This document shows, piece by piece, positions 11,301 to 23,573 of a stretch of 64,000 nucleotides of DNA. The stretch comes from Anaeramoeba flamelloides (Eukaryota > Metamonada > Anaeramoebidae). Position numbers and translations under genes: made by a program. How positions within the stretch are numbered: the first letter of the stretch is position 1; the number at the start of each line of letters is the position of its first letter. Under the pieces are notes generated by a model, which ran no database searches, had not been told where the DNA came from, and saw only the letters and a list, made by a program, of their open reading frames with translations. Location of the stretch: contig JANTQA010000033.1 of the NCBI GenBank assembly GCA_027625915.1, forward strand, positions 4,340,001 through 4,404,000. The letters run 5' to 3'.

Positions 11301-14300
11301 GTCCTTAAAAAGAAGATTTAAATTTTGTTTCAAAGAATAAAAACAAATAAAATATATTAACGATGATCTGTGTAATTTTTTTTAATTTAAAAAATATTAC
11401 AATTCTGACATAATCAAAAATTTTAATTCATCTAAAAGTTAGAAAAATCGTAATAAAAAGGTATTTGAAAAAATAAATGGGTTTGTTTCAGACTTGTTTA
11501 TTTTTTTTTTTAGATAACATTTAATGGATATCTTGCAGCTACCTTAAATATTTAACCTATCTAAACCCCATTTCATTATTTATGGCACACCCCTTGAAAA
11601 ATTAAAAAAAAAAAACAGACAAAGAATGTGACAAATTACCTGTTTAAAAAAAGGAAAAAAAGGTTTATTATCATTAAAGTATCAACAGTCTCAAATTTTA
11701 GTATTTTTGGTAACAATAAAAAATGTTTGCTACAATCAAATATAAAAAAAAATTTTTTTTGGATTGAATAACGATCAGGTTTGTAATTTTTAAGGAGAGC
11801 CATTTGTTTCAAATTCATTTTTGGAATAACTTTATTGGGTAAATTCAAATTTTTTTTTTTTCGAAATGATCATTCTTTTTGACAAATGTGTTTGATGAAA
11901 AAAAAAATTATTCTTTGTAGTTTACAGGTTTAGAAGGCAGTATTGAACCATAGCTTGATCACCAATTTGTGAAAAAAAATATGTTTGTGCCGATCCACTC
12001 TAGAAAGGTTTTCTTCATCGGAAAAATTAATTTAGGATAAAAAAAAATTCTTGATCCTTATTTTCAAAAACAATTAAGATTATTTATCTTTGAATATATT
12101 CATAAAATACTAAGAAAAAATAAACGATTAATTTCTATTTATTAATATTTATAATCGACTTTAATTATTATAATTGGATAGATAATTGGAGCAAATATAA
12201 CCTTGGATCAAACGAAAATTTTTCAAATTAGGGAAGAGGAAATGGAAAATGTAAAGCTTAAATTCACCTATCTTGTCAAATGGAAAGAAACAGACATTAA
12301 ATATCAAGATAGAATGTCATTATATAAAGGGTATGTTGTCCATGACAAAATTAGATGGATAAGTATTACAAGCGGTTTTATATTAGTTCTTTGTTTTGTC
12401 GCTTCCGTCATTGGAATTATTAATAAAGTTTTACAGAATGATTATAAAAAATATGAAACTGATCAGATGGATTATTTATTAGGTATTTTTTTATTATTCT
12501 TATTTTAATTTTTCTGCATCATATACAAAAACCAAAAAAAAAAAAAAAATAACTATTACTGTAAAGAGAATGCATTTTTTAAGAAAAATCTACAAAAGAA
12601 ATATTGAAGAATTTAAAAGAAAAATTATTCTTTTAAAATACTGGGCATCCAATTTTATTATTTCAATCAAAAAATCACAACATTAAACCCAGCAACCAAT
12701 ATTCCAAGCAAATCTGAAATTTTTTGATTTCATTTTCTCAAAAATTTAAAGATTTTTTTATTATTGAAAAAGCGTAAATTACACTCTAAGTTTCCCTTTT
12801 ACTTGAATTCCCCTTCAAGAAATTTAAGCGCAAAATCATAGATTTCACGATTATTAATTAACGAAAATAATTTTAAACTGTGATAGTTTAAAATTATTTA
12901 ATTAAAGTTTAATCCTTTTACTTTGTTTCTTAATAGTAATCTATTATTTTATATAGTAAGGATAGATCAATAAAAAATGATCAATATTTTCTATTATTTC
13001 TTCATTCTTATTTTTTAAACATAAAGGGTAAATTTTATTTGAATTTTTATCTATTACATAATAATATCTATTTAAGCAGTTGGTAAATGTTCCTCATTTT
13101 TAGAATTGTTGAACTTGAAGGATAACTTAATTATCTTTGAGTTGTAAATAAAGAATATTGATTTTTTATTATTTTAAAATATTCTTGTGGAGTGTCATCC
13201 AATACCTACAAGTGTCGTAGAGCGCTGTAGAATGCCTAGGTTTTCTTGAGGTTTTATTTTCTATCCATTAAGTGCTCTAGGTTTTTTTGAGGTTTTCTAT
13301 TTTATTTGTGGAGTGTTCTAGGTTTTTTGAGTTTTCTATTTATTTCAAAAAGTAAAAAAAACCTAGAACACTCCACAAATAAAATAGAAAACCTCAAAAA
13401 AACCTAACGAAAATCTATTGATTTTCCAGATAAACAGAAAACTCAAGAAAAGTTAACGGCAGTTTTTTTTAATTTGAGAGAATTGAGTTAAATCTTTAAT
13501 TTTATTCTATTCTTTTAAATTTTGGAAAACCTAACAAAACTCCCAGCCCTCCGAATTCAATAATTCAATAATGTGTAAGAATAAATTTCTTTTTTTACTT
13601 CAATTGAATATTCAGAATTCCAATTAATTTTATTGCTAATTTTGAACTGGTTAAATTTTATTAATTTTTCCAAATAAGGTAGATACAAATTTATTTTTCG
13701 ATTTAAATTTTTTTTTATTTACTAAAATTTACATATTTTCGAATTTTAATTCTGTTTTATAAATAAGAACTGATATATTTCAATTTATTTTACATATTTC
13801 ATTAATACATGCCTTAATTCAAGAATTTAAATGAATTAAAGTTATTATTTCATTATATATAAACTTTGTTTCTGCCAAAGTGGCCCAACACAATTTACAA
13901 ATGTCAATTATTTTTTTACAAATAACCTCTGAAGAACAAATAAGAAATAAGTACAACAATAAACATCAGAGAATTGTTGATACCTGTATGGAGTAAATCT
14001 AATGAATACAAACCATTTTCTTTAAAAAATCCAAAAACCCATATTCTTAGGGTACCATTGAAAAAAACAACAACAATGCTTCCTTTGATCTCCTATCGAA
14101 GATCAAAGGAAATTCTCATAGAAATCAAAATAATTTCTCTATAATCATATTTACTTTATCAATCGTATCAAAATAACAGTTTTTTACCAAGTGACTATCG
14201 ATCTTGCAATAAAAAAAAATTTGCAAATAAATTAAGTTTAAAAAAAATTTTGCAAATTAATTAGGCAATAAATTAAAAATAGAAAAAAAGAAAAAAGCCA

Positions 14301-17300
14301 AAATGTGAAAAAATGAATTTTATTTTGAAATTTCCAAACTTAATTTTGTTCTTCTTAGTATCTAATTAAACCCTTTTCAACACAATTTTAATACATTTAC
14401 TAAAACTAGGGACCATTGACCAGGAAATAAACCCCCTTTCACGTTTTGTGACCGGTTTAATTGAAGAAATAAAACAAATTTTATGAGTTTTATCAAATTT
14501 TTATTTTAAATCATTTTCATTTTTTTAGACCTTATTAAATTTATTTTTTTCCAAAAATTTTTGTTTTGATTAAATTCAAAGATTATTTCAGGAATAAATT
14601 TATTCCAAACTTCGAAGTTTATTATTATTTTTTTTAAAATATAATTAATTAAATTTGGATTACTGAAAATATTTTTAATTAATCGAGCAATCTTGTAATC
14701 AGTTTTATTTTCTTTATAAATTATATCTGTATATTTGATAAAATTATTTTTAAAATTTTTATTAGAATTAATATCGAAAATAAAAAATTTTTCCAAGAAA
14801 AAATAATTAATAAATTCTTTTTGATAAATATTATTATTGATAATTTTAAATTTCTTTTTTTAATATTCCAATCTATACTTACATTGATATTATTAATTAT
14901 CATTTTATTATTGTATAGATGATTTTCTATCAAATTTGAAATTGTTACAAACTTTATTGATTTATTTTTAAGGGAAAAATAACTTCCTATTTCTATCAAA
15001 AGGTGAGAAAATAAATAAAAAAATAATTTACAAAAAAAGAAAAAAAGATACAAAGAAAACTTTTCAAATATGAAGTTTGTAAATGCAAAGAAAAGTCATA
15101 TATAACCTACCAGCACATTGGGAAATAATCAGTTTTTTTTTTGTCAATTATTTTTAATTAAGGGACTAGTCTCTATTAATTTTTTTTTTTTGACCAATAA
15201 TTAAACAAGGAATCCTTATCTTGAAATATGTTTAAAATTAAAAATAGACAGGTTTTTTCAATGTTAGAACTTTTGGTTCTTGTTTTTTTTTTAAAAATTT
15301 ACAATTTAGTCAAAAACAGTGAATTTTAAAAATTTTTTTTTAAAAAAAATATCTTTAATGGATGAGAATTTTTTGATTAATTTTGGATTTAATTATTTTC
15401 TCAAAAATAATATTTATTCTCATTTTGAAAAACGAAAAAATAATTTAAAACTGGCGAATATTTCCTCCTTCACTTCTGTTCATCCAACTTGACTCTATAA
15501 AGAACTCAATTTGTTTTATCAATAATTACTTTTTTAAAAAATAGTTCTTATCCTTTTCTTTGATTTTTTTTTGACTCTGACAAAAAATTTTGGAATGATA
15601 CTTTGGGAATACTTAAAAAAACTTCAAATTTGACAAAAACCAAAGAGTGTAAACTCAAAAAGTAGATTCATGAAAAAAAAAGAATGGTACAAGAAAAGAA
15701 AGAAAATCTATTATTTTGAGTAAAGCATATATTGCATATTTTTTTCGAATCAAACTGTTTTTTCATACAAATCCAAAAAAACCTTTTTAGGTTTATTTTT
15801 AAAACTATTTTTAGTGGGTCTTCCACAAACACAACAAGGTTTTGCTTTCTTGCTCATATTATTTTTTATTTTTTGTATTTTTGTGAAAAGTTGAAAAAAA
15901 GCAACTTTCAAAAAAGCGAAAAAAAGGAAACATTTTTTAATTCTATAAAAACAATAACTAAAATTAATGAGTGTCATTTATCAAGATTTCCATTACTATA
16001 CAAAGAAGTTTTTCACTTTGATTTCAAATCTAAGTAATTGGCAAAAAAAAATCTAAATCTCTATTAAATTTACCTAAAAAAATTTAATAGAGACTGTTCC
16101 CTTAAAGAATACAAATGATCTTTTTTTTTTTTTTTTTTTTTTTTCAATCACCACTAATTTATTACGCAATTAGATTCTAAAATGAAATCCCAATATAATG
16201 AAGCCGTACTTGTCAGATCTATTCTATTACAAAACAACTGTTCTAGACAGATTTAAAGTGAATTTGAATCAAAACCACCACCATTTGAGCCAGTTTATAT
16301 CTTCTTGCATTTTCCATTTGTTTAATGATTTTGTCCTCTTCAACTTTAATGAATGATAAATTTTTTTTTTTTAGATTAGAAAAAAAAAATAAAGTTCAAA
16401 AAAGTAAAAAATAAAAAAAAAAGTAAATTTTCATTTTATATTAGTTAGTGATGAAAAATAACCAATTCAAACTTTAGGGTTAAACACTCTCTGAAATCTA
16501 AAGTCAATAGAAAAAAAAAAAAAAAATTAGATTATTTCAAGCTTTTCCACTTTCCGGACAATTTAAAAAATGTTTAAATTCCTCATATTAATTTAAGCAA
16601 TATTTAATATTCACAATTTTTTTTTTTTTTATTATATTTAAAAAAATTAGATTATAATTTATTACAAATAATTAAAATTTCAAAAAAATATATACGCTAT
16701 TTCCATTTTATCAAAATATAACATTAAACCCATTAAAATATATGAATTTAATAGAATACCAGGAAGAAGTTGGATGGAAATCGCTTCATTCAGATGTATT
16801 TCGTTTCCCAAAAAAATCATTTTTACTGAGTTGCTTTTTAGGTGTTGGAACACAACTTATTGGAATTGCATTTTTTTTAGTTCTTTTCTTAGTTCTTGGG
16901 CTATATGTGCCACATTCTGAAGGACATTTATATGTACTAGCATTAGTTTTTTATGCATTCACTTCTACCATTTCAGGATACTATTCATCAAAATATTATA
17001 AATTTTTTAATGGAGAGAAATGGGCTTGGAACATCATAATTACGATGATTCTTTTTGCTATACCACTCTTTGTGATTTGGGTCTTCATTAATTCTGTGGC
17101 GTCTGCTTATCAATCAATCTCGGCAATTCCCTTAAGCACTTCAGTTGCCTTTTTTTCAGTTTGGAGTTTTATTGGGCTCCCATTGGCATTTATTGGATCG
17201 TTAGTCGGAAGAAGATTCTCTGACAATTTTCAAGTACCCTGCAGGACACAAAAGTACGGGAGACAAATCCCTAATCAAAAATGGTATCAAAATGTGAAAT

Positions 17301-17728
17301 TTTTATTTTTCGTTTCTGGAATTCTTCCTTTTTCATTAATCCATTTAGAAGTATTTTCGATATATAACTCAATTTGGGGGAACCACATCTTTAAATTATA
17401 TTCCATTTTGATTATTGCCTTTTTCTTAATGATTGTTTTAATAATTTTCACAACAATTGTTTTGATATATTATCAACTTACATTGGAAAATTATAAATGG
17501 TGGTGGCCTTCCTTTTTTCTTGGTGGATCAATTTCTGTACAATTCTTTCTATATTCAATTTATTATTATCATATATACAGTAATATGACTGGGTTTTTAC
17601 AAGCGACTTTTTTCTTTGGTTATTCAATTATTGGCAGTTACACACTTTTTATATTATGCGGCACAATTGGGTTTTTCGCCTCTTTATACTTTATAAAACG
17701 CATTTATAGTAATTTAAAAATAGATTAA
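8357..17728 (+). CDS. Transmembrane 9 superfamily (nonaspanin/EMP70) protein
   Basis: TM9SF proteins act in the Golgi and endosomes in membrane-protein sorting, adhesion and phagocytosis (known for the family in yeast, Dictyostelium and animals). Four exons fit in phase: 8357-8630, 8769-8977, 12182-12482 and 16755-17728, giving 585 residues. Exon 1 has a signal peptide (FLLFLFFLNFVLVV) and the family motif YPLNNPSEAYDFYTLPFPK. Exon 2 encodes lumenal sequence (ERGYVIEFEIDGLPFLVPVG). Exon 3 has YLVKWKETDIKYQDRM and the first membrane span. Exon 4 carries EVGWKSLHSDVFRFPK, the remaining eight or so spans, PNQKWY and KWWWPSF. The C-terminus NLKID fits the family's KXD/E COPI-binding Golgi-retention signal. 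Introns are 138, 3204 and 4272 bases, and the two large ones hold transposable-element copies. Family assignment is very secure; the subfamily is not assigned. Confidence 0.93.
8978..12181 (+). other. Intron 2 of the TM9SF gene
   Basis: A 3.2 kb intron, GTAAGT at the donor and ATAG at the acceptor, phase 0 on both sides. It contains a terminal-inverted-repeat element at about 10291-10713. A patch at 10080-10260 has more mixed base composition but no recognised content. The remainder is A/T-rich DNA without a supported gene. Confidence 0.75.
10291..10713. mobile_element. Long-inverted-repeat element in TM9SF intron 2
   Basis: The left arm (GGATTATCTAAAATAAA, then GACGTATGGGCCAAA and TCTTGAGATCCAGAAGA) is repeated as its reverse complement on the right (TCTTCTGGATCTCAAGAGA, then GACCTATACGTC and TTTATTTTAGATAAG). 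Total length is about 420 bases with a short spacer. This is a miniature inverted-repeat element of unknown superfamily. No other copy was noticed in this window. Confidence 0.65.
13185..13560. repeat. Hairpin-array element, copy 2
   Basis: It begins with the family's end sequence (AAGTGTCGTAGAGCGCTGTAG, then ATGCCTAGGTTTTC). It continues with a GGTTTTCTTGAG...CTCAAAAAAACC palindrome and the AGAGAATTGAGTTAAATC...GGAAAACC module. The right end is degraded. Confidence 0.65.
13885..14420 (+). repeat. Dispersed repeat family S, copy 1
   Basis: It is similar over several hundred bases to the reverse complement of about 39215-39870. Shared blocks include TTTTTACCAAGTGACTAT, CGATCTTGCAATAAAAAAAA, GAACAAATAAGAAATAA and the AATAACCTCTGAAGAA region. 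No coding potential or terminal repeats were recognised. The spread between an intron and an intergenic site suggests a mobile element. Confidence 0.6.
15158..16105. mobile_element. TTAA-bounded terminal-inverted-repeat element
   Basis: The ends read TTAA-GGGACTAGTCTCTATTAA and AATTTAATAGAGACTGTTCCC-TTAA. That is imperfect inverted termini of about 20 bases flanked by TTAA, the target duplication typical of piggyBac-type DNA transposons. The 948-base interior is mostly low complexity. On the minus strand a short frame near 15750-15860 encodes KPCCVCGRPTKNSFKNK, a CxxC-bearing basic segment that could be a remnant of a Cys-rich transposase tail; this is weak. Superfamily assignment rests on the TTAA and the termini only. 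Confidence 0.55.
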
Positions 17729-20446
17729 AGATATTGCTATCTTGTGATTTTTTTTTATTTTTTTACTTGATATTGGTATTGATTCATAAAAGATTATTAT
17801 GTATTAAATTTTTTTCAAATTAATTTCGTGATTTTTTTAAAAAAAGTATGAATCATAAATCTTTTCAAAAGTTTCTGTATAAAAGTTGTTCAACTTAAAT
17901 ATAACTTTTTGTTGAAGAATATTTTGAACTTTATTATTGTACTTTTGTCAAAAATAAATTCATACTATTTTTATCTATTATACTTTCTTTCTTTCTTCTT
18001 CTTCTCCCCCCTTTTTTTTTTTTTTCAAATTGGATTTAATAAAAGTTAAAAAGAAATCAAATTCAGCAAAACTTTTCTAAATTATTTTTGATTTATGTTT
18101 CACAAATTTATGAAAATTATATTTAAGAAAAATTCTAATTGGAAAATCAATATGCAGAGTTCACATTTTGATTATTTTTCGAAAAAAACCTCAAATATTT
18201 TTTTTTTTTTTGATTCCATGAAATCAAATAATTATTTTTTGATTTAAAAGATAAGTTTCAACTTATTTCTGGTTTAATTTTTGTTTTTTCATAGAAAACT
18301 ATCATTCTAAAAATTTAATAATTAACAAATGTTTTGTTAATAAAGTCTTCAAAAGAATTTGATTTTTCTCAAAAAAATAAATATTTGAGCTTTTTTGATT
18401 CTTCGGATTTTAGTTTTAATCATCTTTTTGTTAATCCTGATGTTTTAAAATTTATTCTTTGTAAGAAATTCATTTTTCTTAGAAATGGAATTAAAACGAG
18501 TTTGATTTTTTTTTTTTTTTATAGAGTTCTGGTTCCCCATAAAAAATTCCTTCTTTTGTTTCCATAGAATCAAAACAAAAGGATTTTTAATGTTTTTTTG
18601 AAAAATTATTCCCCAAAGGGAAATTGATAAAAGTAGAAAATATTGATAAAAATTGGTTCAGTTGTAATTATTTGAATATTATGATTCCAAAATTTACATT
18701 TTTGAGATTCTTAATGTTCCAAAAAATGCATCATTTTAGGAACAATGCTAATATATTAAATAATAAAAAACTAGATTTTTTTTTTGTATTTGCTGATTTT
18801 TAGAAAATGTTCCTCCGAAAAAAGACAAAAAGAGAAAAGGCAAAGTTTAGATATATAACTAAAACTATAAAAAAAAAATTTTTTTTCAATGATGTCAACT
18901 TACTACATAATGCTATTCGAAGTATTTTTATAAGTCGTTACCCTTTATTCTTATCAAAATAAATTGTAAAATTTTTAATTTAAAATCTTTGTTTCTAATT
19001 TAAGTGATATTTTGTATTTCTTTACCAAATTTTTTTTTTTTCTTTTTCTTTTTATTTTTTTTTTTTTTTTAATTTCTCTTTTTCTTTTTTTTAATACAGT
19101 CCCGTTCGAAAAGAAAAAGTTCTTAAAAAAAACTAAAAAATCATCAAATAAAAATAGACTATTAATACTAAGCAAAATTGAATAATTATAAATAAAAAAT
19201 CTTTTTTTGAACCTTTGTTCATTGGAAGTTCATGAATAAAAAATATCATAATAATTAATACAAATTGTTTTGTTTTCACTTTTTTATTTATTTTTTTAAT
19301 TTGATCTTTATAGACTGACATAAAATGCCAGAGATTTTTTTACCTTTGTATTTAGGACCAATGATAATTAATAATAATTAAGAGATATTTTTTTCAAAAT
19401 TCAAATTAAAAGGAATAGAAGATTCTGGGAATCTAGTATCAGGTTTGATATTGGGATTCACCAAAAAAATAAAAAAAATGATAAAATATTAGTAATACAC
19501 AATTTATTATTTAAACTAATAAAACTCAAAAATAGAGATAAAAAAATTTTTTTTCGGGACAAAAATGATATTAAATAATATTTTGATACAATTAGTCCAT
19601 TATTTATTATTATTATTTTTACACTCAATAAATATATCAAGAATCCCAAAATTAAAATATTGTACAAATGAAAATTATTAGGAATTTAATTTGTAATTTT
19701 TTAATCATAAATTCTTTTTCTTTAAGTCTGATTTTTTTTGTTGTATTTTGATTTAGACAATTCAATTCCTATATATTAATCTTATGAAAAAAATATACTT
19801 TGTTTTTGCTTATTCTAATTTTTTACGAAGAAAAAAAAAATTGTAAAACAAATTTTTTATAAAAAGGTTTTGTTAAATAATAATAAATAGTAATGGGATA
19901 AGAAATTCAATTCAATGAATTATTTGGATTCATCCAAATTAAGAATTTATTGATTATAAAATCTTCAAAAATAGGCTTTTATCGATTCTTTTTTTTTTAT
20001 ATTCTTGATTTCAAAAAATTTATATAGAAAGGAGATTTTTTGTTTTTGGGATCCAAAGAAGAAAAGGTTTGTTCCATATAAGTACTTTCTCATATCTTTT
20101 TTTTTTTGATTATTCTCTGATTAATTTCAAGCATCGGTATAAACGTATTTCAAGATTCAAAATATAATTTAATATTATCAAAAATTCAATCAAAAAAAAA
20201 AGCACAAAAAAATCGATAATTTAAAGAAACGTCCCGGGATTACTTTCATTCTTTTCACAAATAGACTAGTGAATGGTGTTTTGGTTTCAAAGTTTCAATA
20301 TCGAGCAACACTCATAAAATCTTTTTTTAGTAAGGCTTCTCATAATTAATAATTGTCAAAAATGGTAAATAAACTTTCTACCAGAATCAAAAATTTTAAA
20401 TCATTCATTTTTTATTATTTTGTGTTTTCACAAAAGAAGCATATTA
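17729..20446. other. Intergenic, between TM9SF and LIM genes
   Basis: About 2.7 kb of A/T-rich DNA with T-runs, including the TM9SF 3' region and the LIM-gene promoter. No supported gene or clear element was found. Short frames here are rich in Phe, Lys, Asn and Ile, as expected for translated A/T tracts. Confidence 0.6.
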
Positions 20447-21130
20447 ATGAGTGAGAACCAAACACACATTTGTGTTGAGTGTAATTCGATAATTGTTGGC
20501 CAAGTGATTACCTTCAAAGCAAATTCCTATGACGAAGAGTGTTTTAATAAAAAATATATTTGTTGTGTGTGTCAAAAGCCCCTTAATGGAGAAAAAATTA
20601 TCACGATCGAGAATGAAAAAATGTACCATCCAAATTGCTTCAAATGCGAAGGGTGTAAAAAATTAGTCAATACCGAAGAGGGGTATGCAGAAATTGGATC
20701 AAAAATATATTGTAAAGATTGTGGATCCAAATTAAATCAGCAAGAAGAACAAAAAAGTTCAAGTTTAACAAATGACAAGATCTGCGATATTTGTGGCAAA
20801 AAGATCACAGGCAGCGTCTTAAAGGCCTTAGACTGCATGTTTCATTCTGACTGCTTTCGATGTAAAAAATGTAACAAGACATTTGACTTATTAAACTTCC
20901 AATTGGAAGACGGCTTTCCTTATCATCAGGAGTGCCACGCTTCAGAATTTGGTAAAAAATGTGCACATTGTGGGAAACTAATAACAGGTAATTACATTAA
21001 CGCACTAGGCAAAGAATGGCACAACAATTGTTTTGTATGTGGTGGTTGTCAGAAGCCTATAACGGGCCCTTTTTTTGATAAACAAGGTAAACCATATTGC
21101 GAACAATGTGGGAAAACCAACAAGAAATAA
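20447..21130 (+). CDS. LIM-domain-only protein (three LIM domains plus a partial one)
   Basis: LIM domains are double zinc fingers that bind proteins, often at actin or adhesion structures. The ATG at 20447 gives an intronless 227-residue protein. Three canonical LIM domains are visible: from C39 (C39/C42, H61, C64, C67, C70, with C89/C92), from C113 (CDIC...FHSDCFRCKKC...YHQECH) and from about 173 (CAHC...WHNNCFVCGGC...YCEQC). Before them, residues 9-42 hold CVEC and YDEEC. This looks like a decayed fourth LIM domain whose usual His is Tyr or Asp and whose spacing to the next cysteines is too long. Linkers are short (about 20 residues between LIM 1 and 2), as in paxillin/CRP-like LIM-only proteins, and there is no other domain. 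AATAAA immediately follows the stop. Cytoskeletal function is inferred from the family. Confidence 0.93.
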   Translation: MSENQTHICVECNSIIVGQVITFKANSYDEECFNKKYICCVCQKPLNGEKIITIENEKMYHPNCFKCEGCKKLVNTEEGYAEIGSKIYCKDCGSKLNQQEEQKSSSLTNDKICDICGKKITGSVLKALDCMFHSDCFRCKKCNKTFDLLNFQLEDGFPYHQECHASEFGKKCAHCGKLITGNYINALGKEWHNNCFVCGGCQKPITGPFFDKQGKPYCEQCGKTNKK

Positions 21131-22577
21131 AATGAAAAGTTTTTTTTTTATTGGTTTGGATCAATTTCCTCTTGCAAAACAGCAAGAGATTTTTTTTTTT
21201 TTAGCTAAGCACCATGCTCACAAATTCTCTGATCGAATTGAATGTACAAAGAACGATAATTTTTTTTTTTTTTTTTCTTCATTTATACAAACTAAAACAA
21301 TAAGAATCCTTTGTATGTATTTTTTCAATAAAAGCCAGTTGGAAGACTAAAATCGTTCTCAGAATTCAAAATCATTCACAGTATTGTTTTTCACATCACA
21401 ATTCCAAGTTTAAGATCAAAAAAAAAGATTGGTCGTTGAATACTAAATGGGAAAAATTTTTCACTCGATATTCTTTCTTTTTTTTTTCAGTTTTGTGTTG
21501 TCAAGTTACAATTCCAACTTAAAAAGCAATGGGGAAACTAATCTTTAACAACACTACACTAGAATTTCTGATATTAAAAAGAACATCCTGAAAGAATAAT
21601 TGGTTTCAGGGAAGAAGGATTCAAAGAGATTAAAAAATAATCGGTAAAATTTTTTTCCCGTTTTGAAATCTTTATTCAGCAACAAAATTTCTTTATGTGC
21701 TATCCCAATTTTATGATCAGTTTTTATTATTTTTATGACTAATAGCTTATTTATCGACTTCAAAGAATGCTGAGTCAAGAGATTAGTAAAAAGCTTGCCA
21801 TAAAAAATAATAAATAAACAAACAAATATTCTTTAAAAAATTGAAACATATAAATCTTATTGAAACAAAAGATATCTTTTCATTAGAAAAGATGTATTGC
21901 TTAATTAAAAATCAAAAAATAAATATTTCAGTAAAAGATTTTGAGAAATAAAAATTTTCCAACAAAATTGATCCAAAAAAGAAAAATGAAAATGAACTTA
22001 CTATTTGTTTTAAAAAGAATTCGACAATTTTTTTTTTTTTTGATCAATAAACCCAACAGAAGAAATAATAAATTTTATAAAAGAAAGAAATATTTTTTTT
22101 ATTCATAAAACTAGTGATGAAGGAATGCCATTGAATTATGAAATAATATCAATTAGTTATACAGTAGAAAGATTTTTCCAAAAAAGTTTATAAATGAATT
22201 GAAGGGTAGTAGGGTTTTGTCTAATATTTTCATTTTGTATTTTTTTTTTTTTAAATAAAAATGATAAAAGAATTGCTCTTTTTGTTTATGCTAAGAATCA
22301 AATAAAAATAAAAATTTTCAATTTATAAAAAACCATTCCAATAAAGAACTTATTGAAGATATTGATCATTTTTTATTGGAGATTACCCATTATGTTAAAA
22401 AAATTAAAAAATTTGGATTAAAAAATCAATTCAAATTTATAATCCATCATAAGAATAATATCAAAGATATTATGTAAAAAATTATAATCACATTATTTAT
22501 CTCTCATTTATTAATGAGTAAGAAAATTATGATTCTTTTATTGATAGTTCTTAATAAAAATTTAGAAATTAAAGAAT

Positions 22578-22935
22578 TTCCTTGAGTGTCGTCGAGTACT
22601 GTAGAGTGCCTAGCTTTTCAATTTTTCAAAAGAATATAGTAAAAGCTAATGACAGTTTTTTTTTTAATTTAGGAAATAAAAATAACCGCCGTTAGCTTTT
22701 CCAGAATTTAAAAGAATTGAGTAAATTCTTTTGATTTTTCTCTATTCTTTTGAATTCTGGAAAACCACCGTTATCTTTTTTTGAATTGGAAAAGAATAAA
22801 GAAAATTTTCAAATTTTTTTTTTTAATTTTTAAAATTAAAAAAAAACCTAACCCCAGTTTTCTTGAGGTTTTGTAATTTAGTAGTTAAGTGTTCTAGGTT
22901 TTTTTTACTTTTTGAAATCAAAAAAAAAATAGCCA
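22578..22935. repeat. Hairpin-array element, copy 3
   Basis: It starts with the best-preserved left terminus (GTGTCGTCGAGTACTGTAGA, GTGCCTAGC). It continues with the CGCCGTTAGCTTTTCCAGAA hairpin module and ends in the GGTTTTCTTGAGGTTTT module near TTTTTTACTTTTTGAAATC. Confidence 0.65.
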
Positions 22936-23573
22936 CTGAATTAGGTACCAAAAGAAATATACAAAAAAAAAGTAAAAGGAGAAATGTCAAAAATTGATTT
23001 CAATTTTGTAATCTCCAAAATTAATTTTATTATTCAAATATCAATTCAAAACCTTTAAATACAAACAATTTACTCATAACAACATAAAATCTTTGACTGG
23101 AAAATGATTTATATCATTTTGAATAATTTTAACAACATATATGAAACAAAATTTTACTTTTTTAAATCTTCATAATTTCTCTAAATATAGAATCAAATCA
23201 AAAGTTTTTAAAAAAATTTTTTTTAAAAAGAGTTATAAAGACAGAAAATTGAAAAATTATTTGTTTTTATAATTATAAGGATTTAATTTCCTATTTTTTT
23301 TATATTTTCAAAAAGTTGAATTGATCTAGTTGAAGGAGGATGAGAATAATTAATATTATTTTATTGATATTAAAAAGATGATAATAATTTACCATTCTTA
23401 ACGAATATAAATAAAATATTAATAATCAAACTTGATAGAGTCAGTGATTTTAAATAATAATCTCTTAAAAAAAAAGCCAAGTACATCTTATTCCTGATAT
23501 TTTGAATTTATCCACTAAAATAAAATAACACAGGAAAAAGTTTGAATATATAATCTTAAATAGAATTCTTTTA

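Larger units (their letters stand above)
12483..16754 (+). other. Intron 3 of the TM9SF gene
   Basis: A 4.3 kb intron (GTATTT donor, TTTAATAG acceptor, phase 1). It holds a hairpin-array copy (about 13185-13560), a dispersed repeat (about 13885-14420) and a TTAA-bounded element (15158-16105). It is otherwise very A/T-rich. The short frames inside it are not convincing genes. Confidence 0.75.

Noticed and set aside
14506-15053. Minus-strand frames of about 100 residues in TM9SF intron 3
   Set aside because: Composition is almost wholly Ile, Asn, Lys and Phe, as expected from A/T-rich intron DNA. They lie outside the TTAA element and show no transposase motif.
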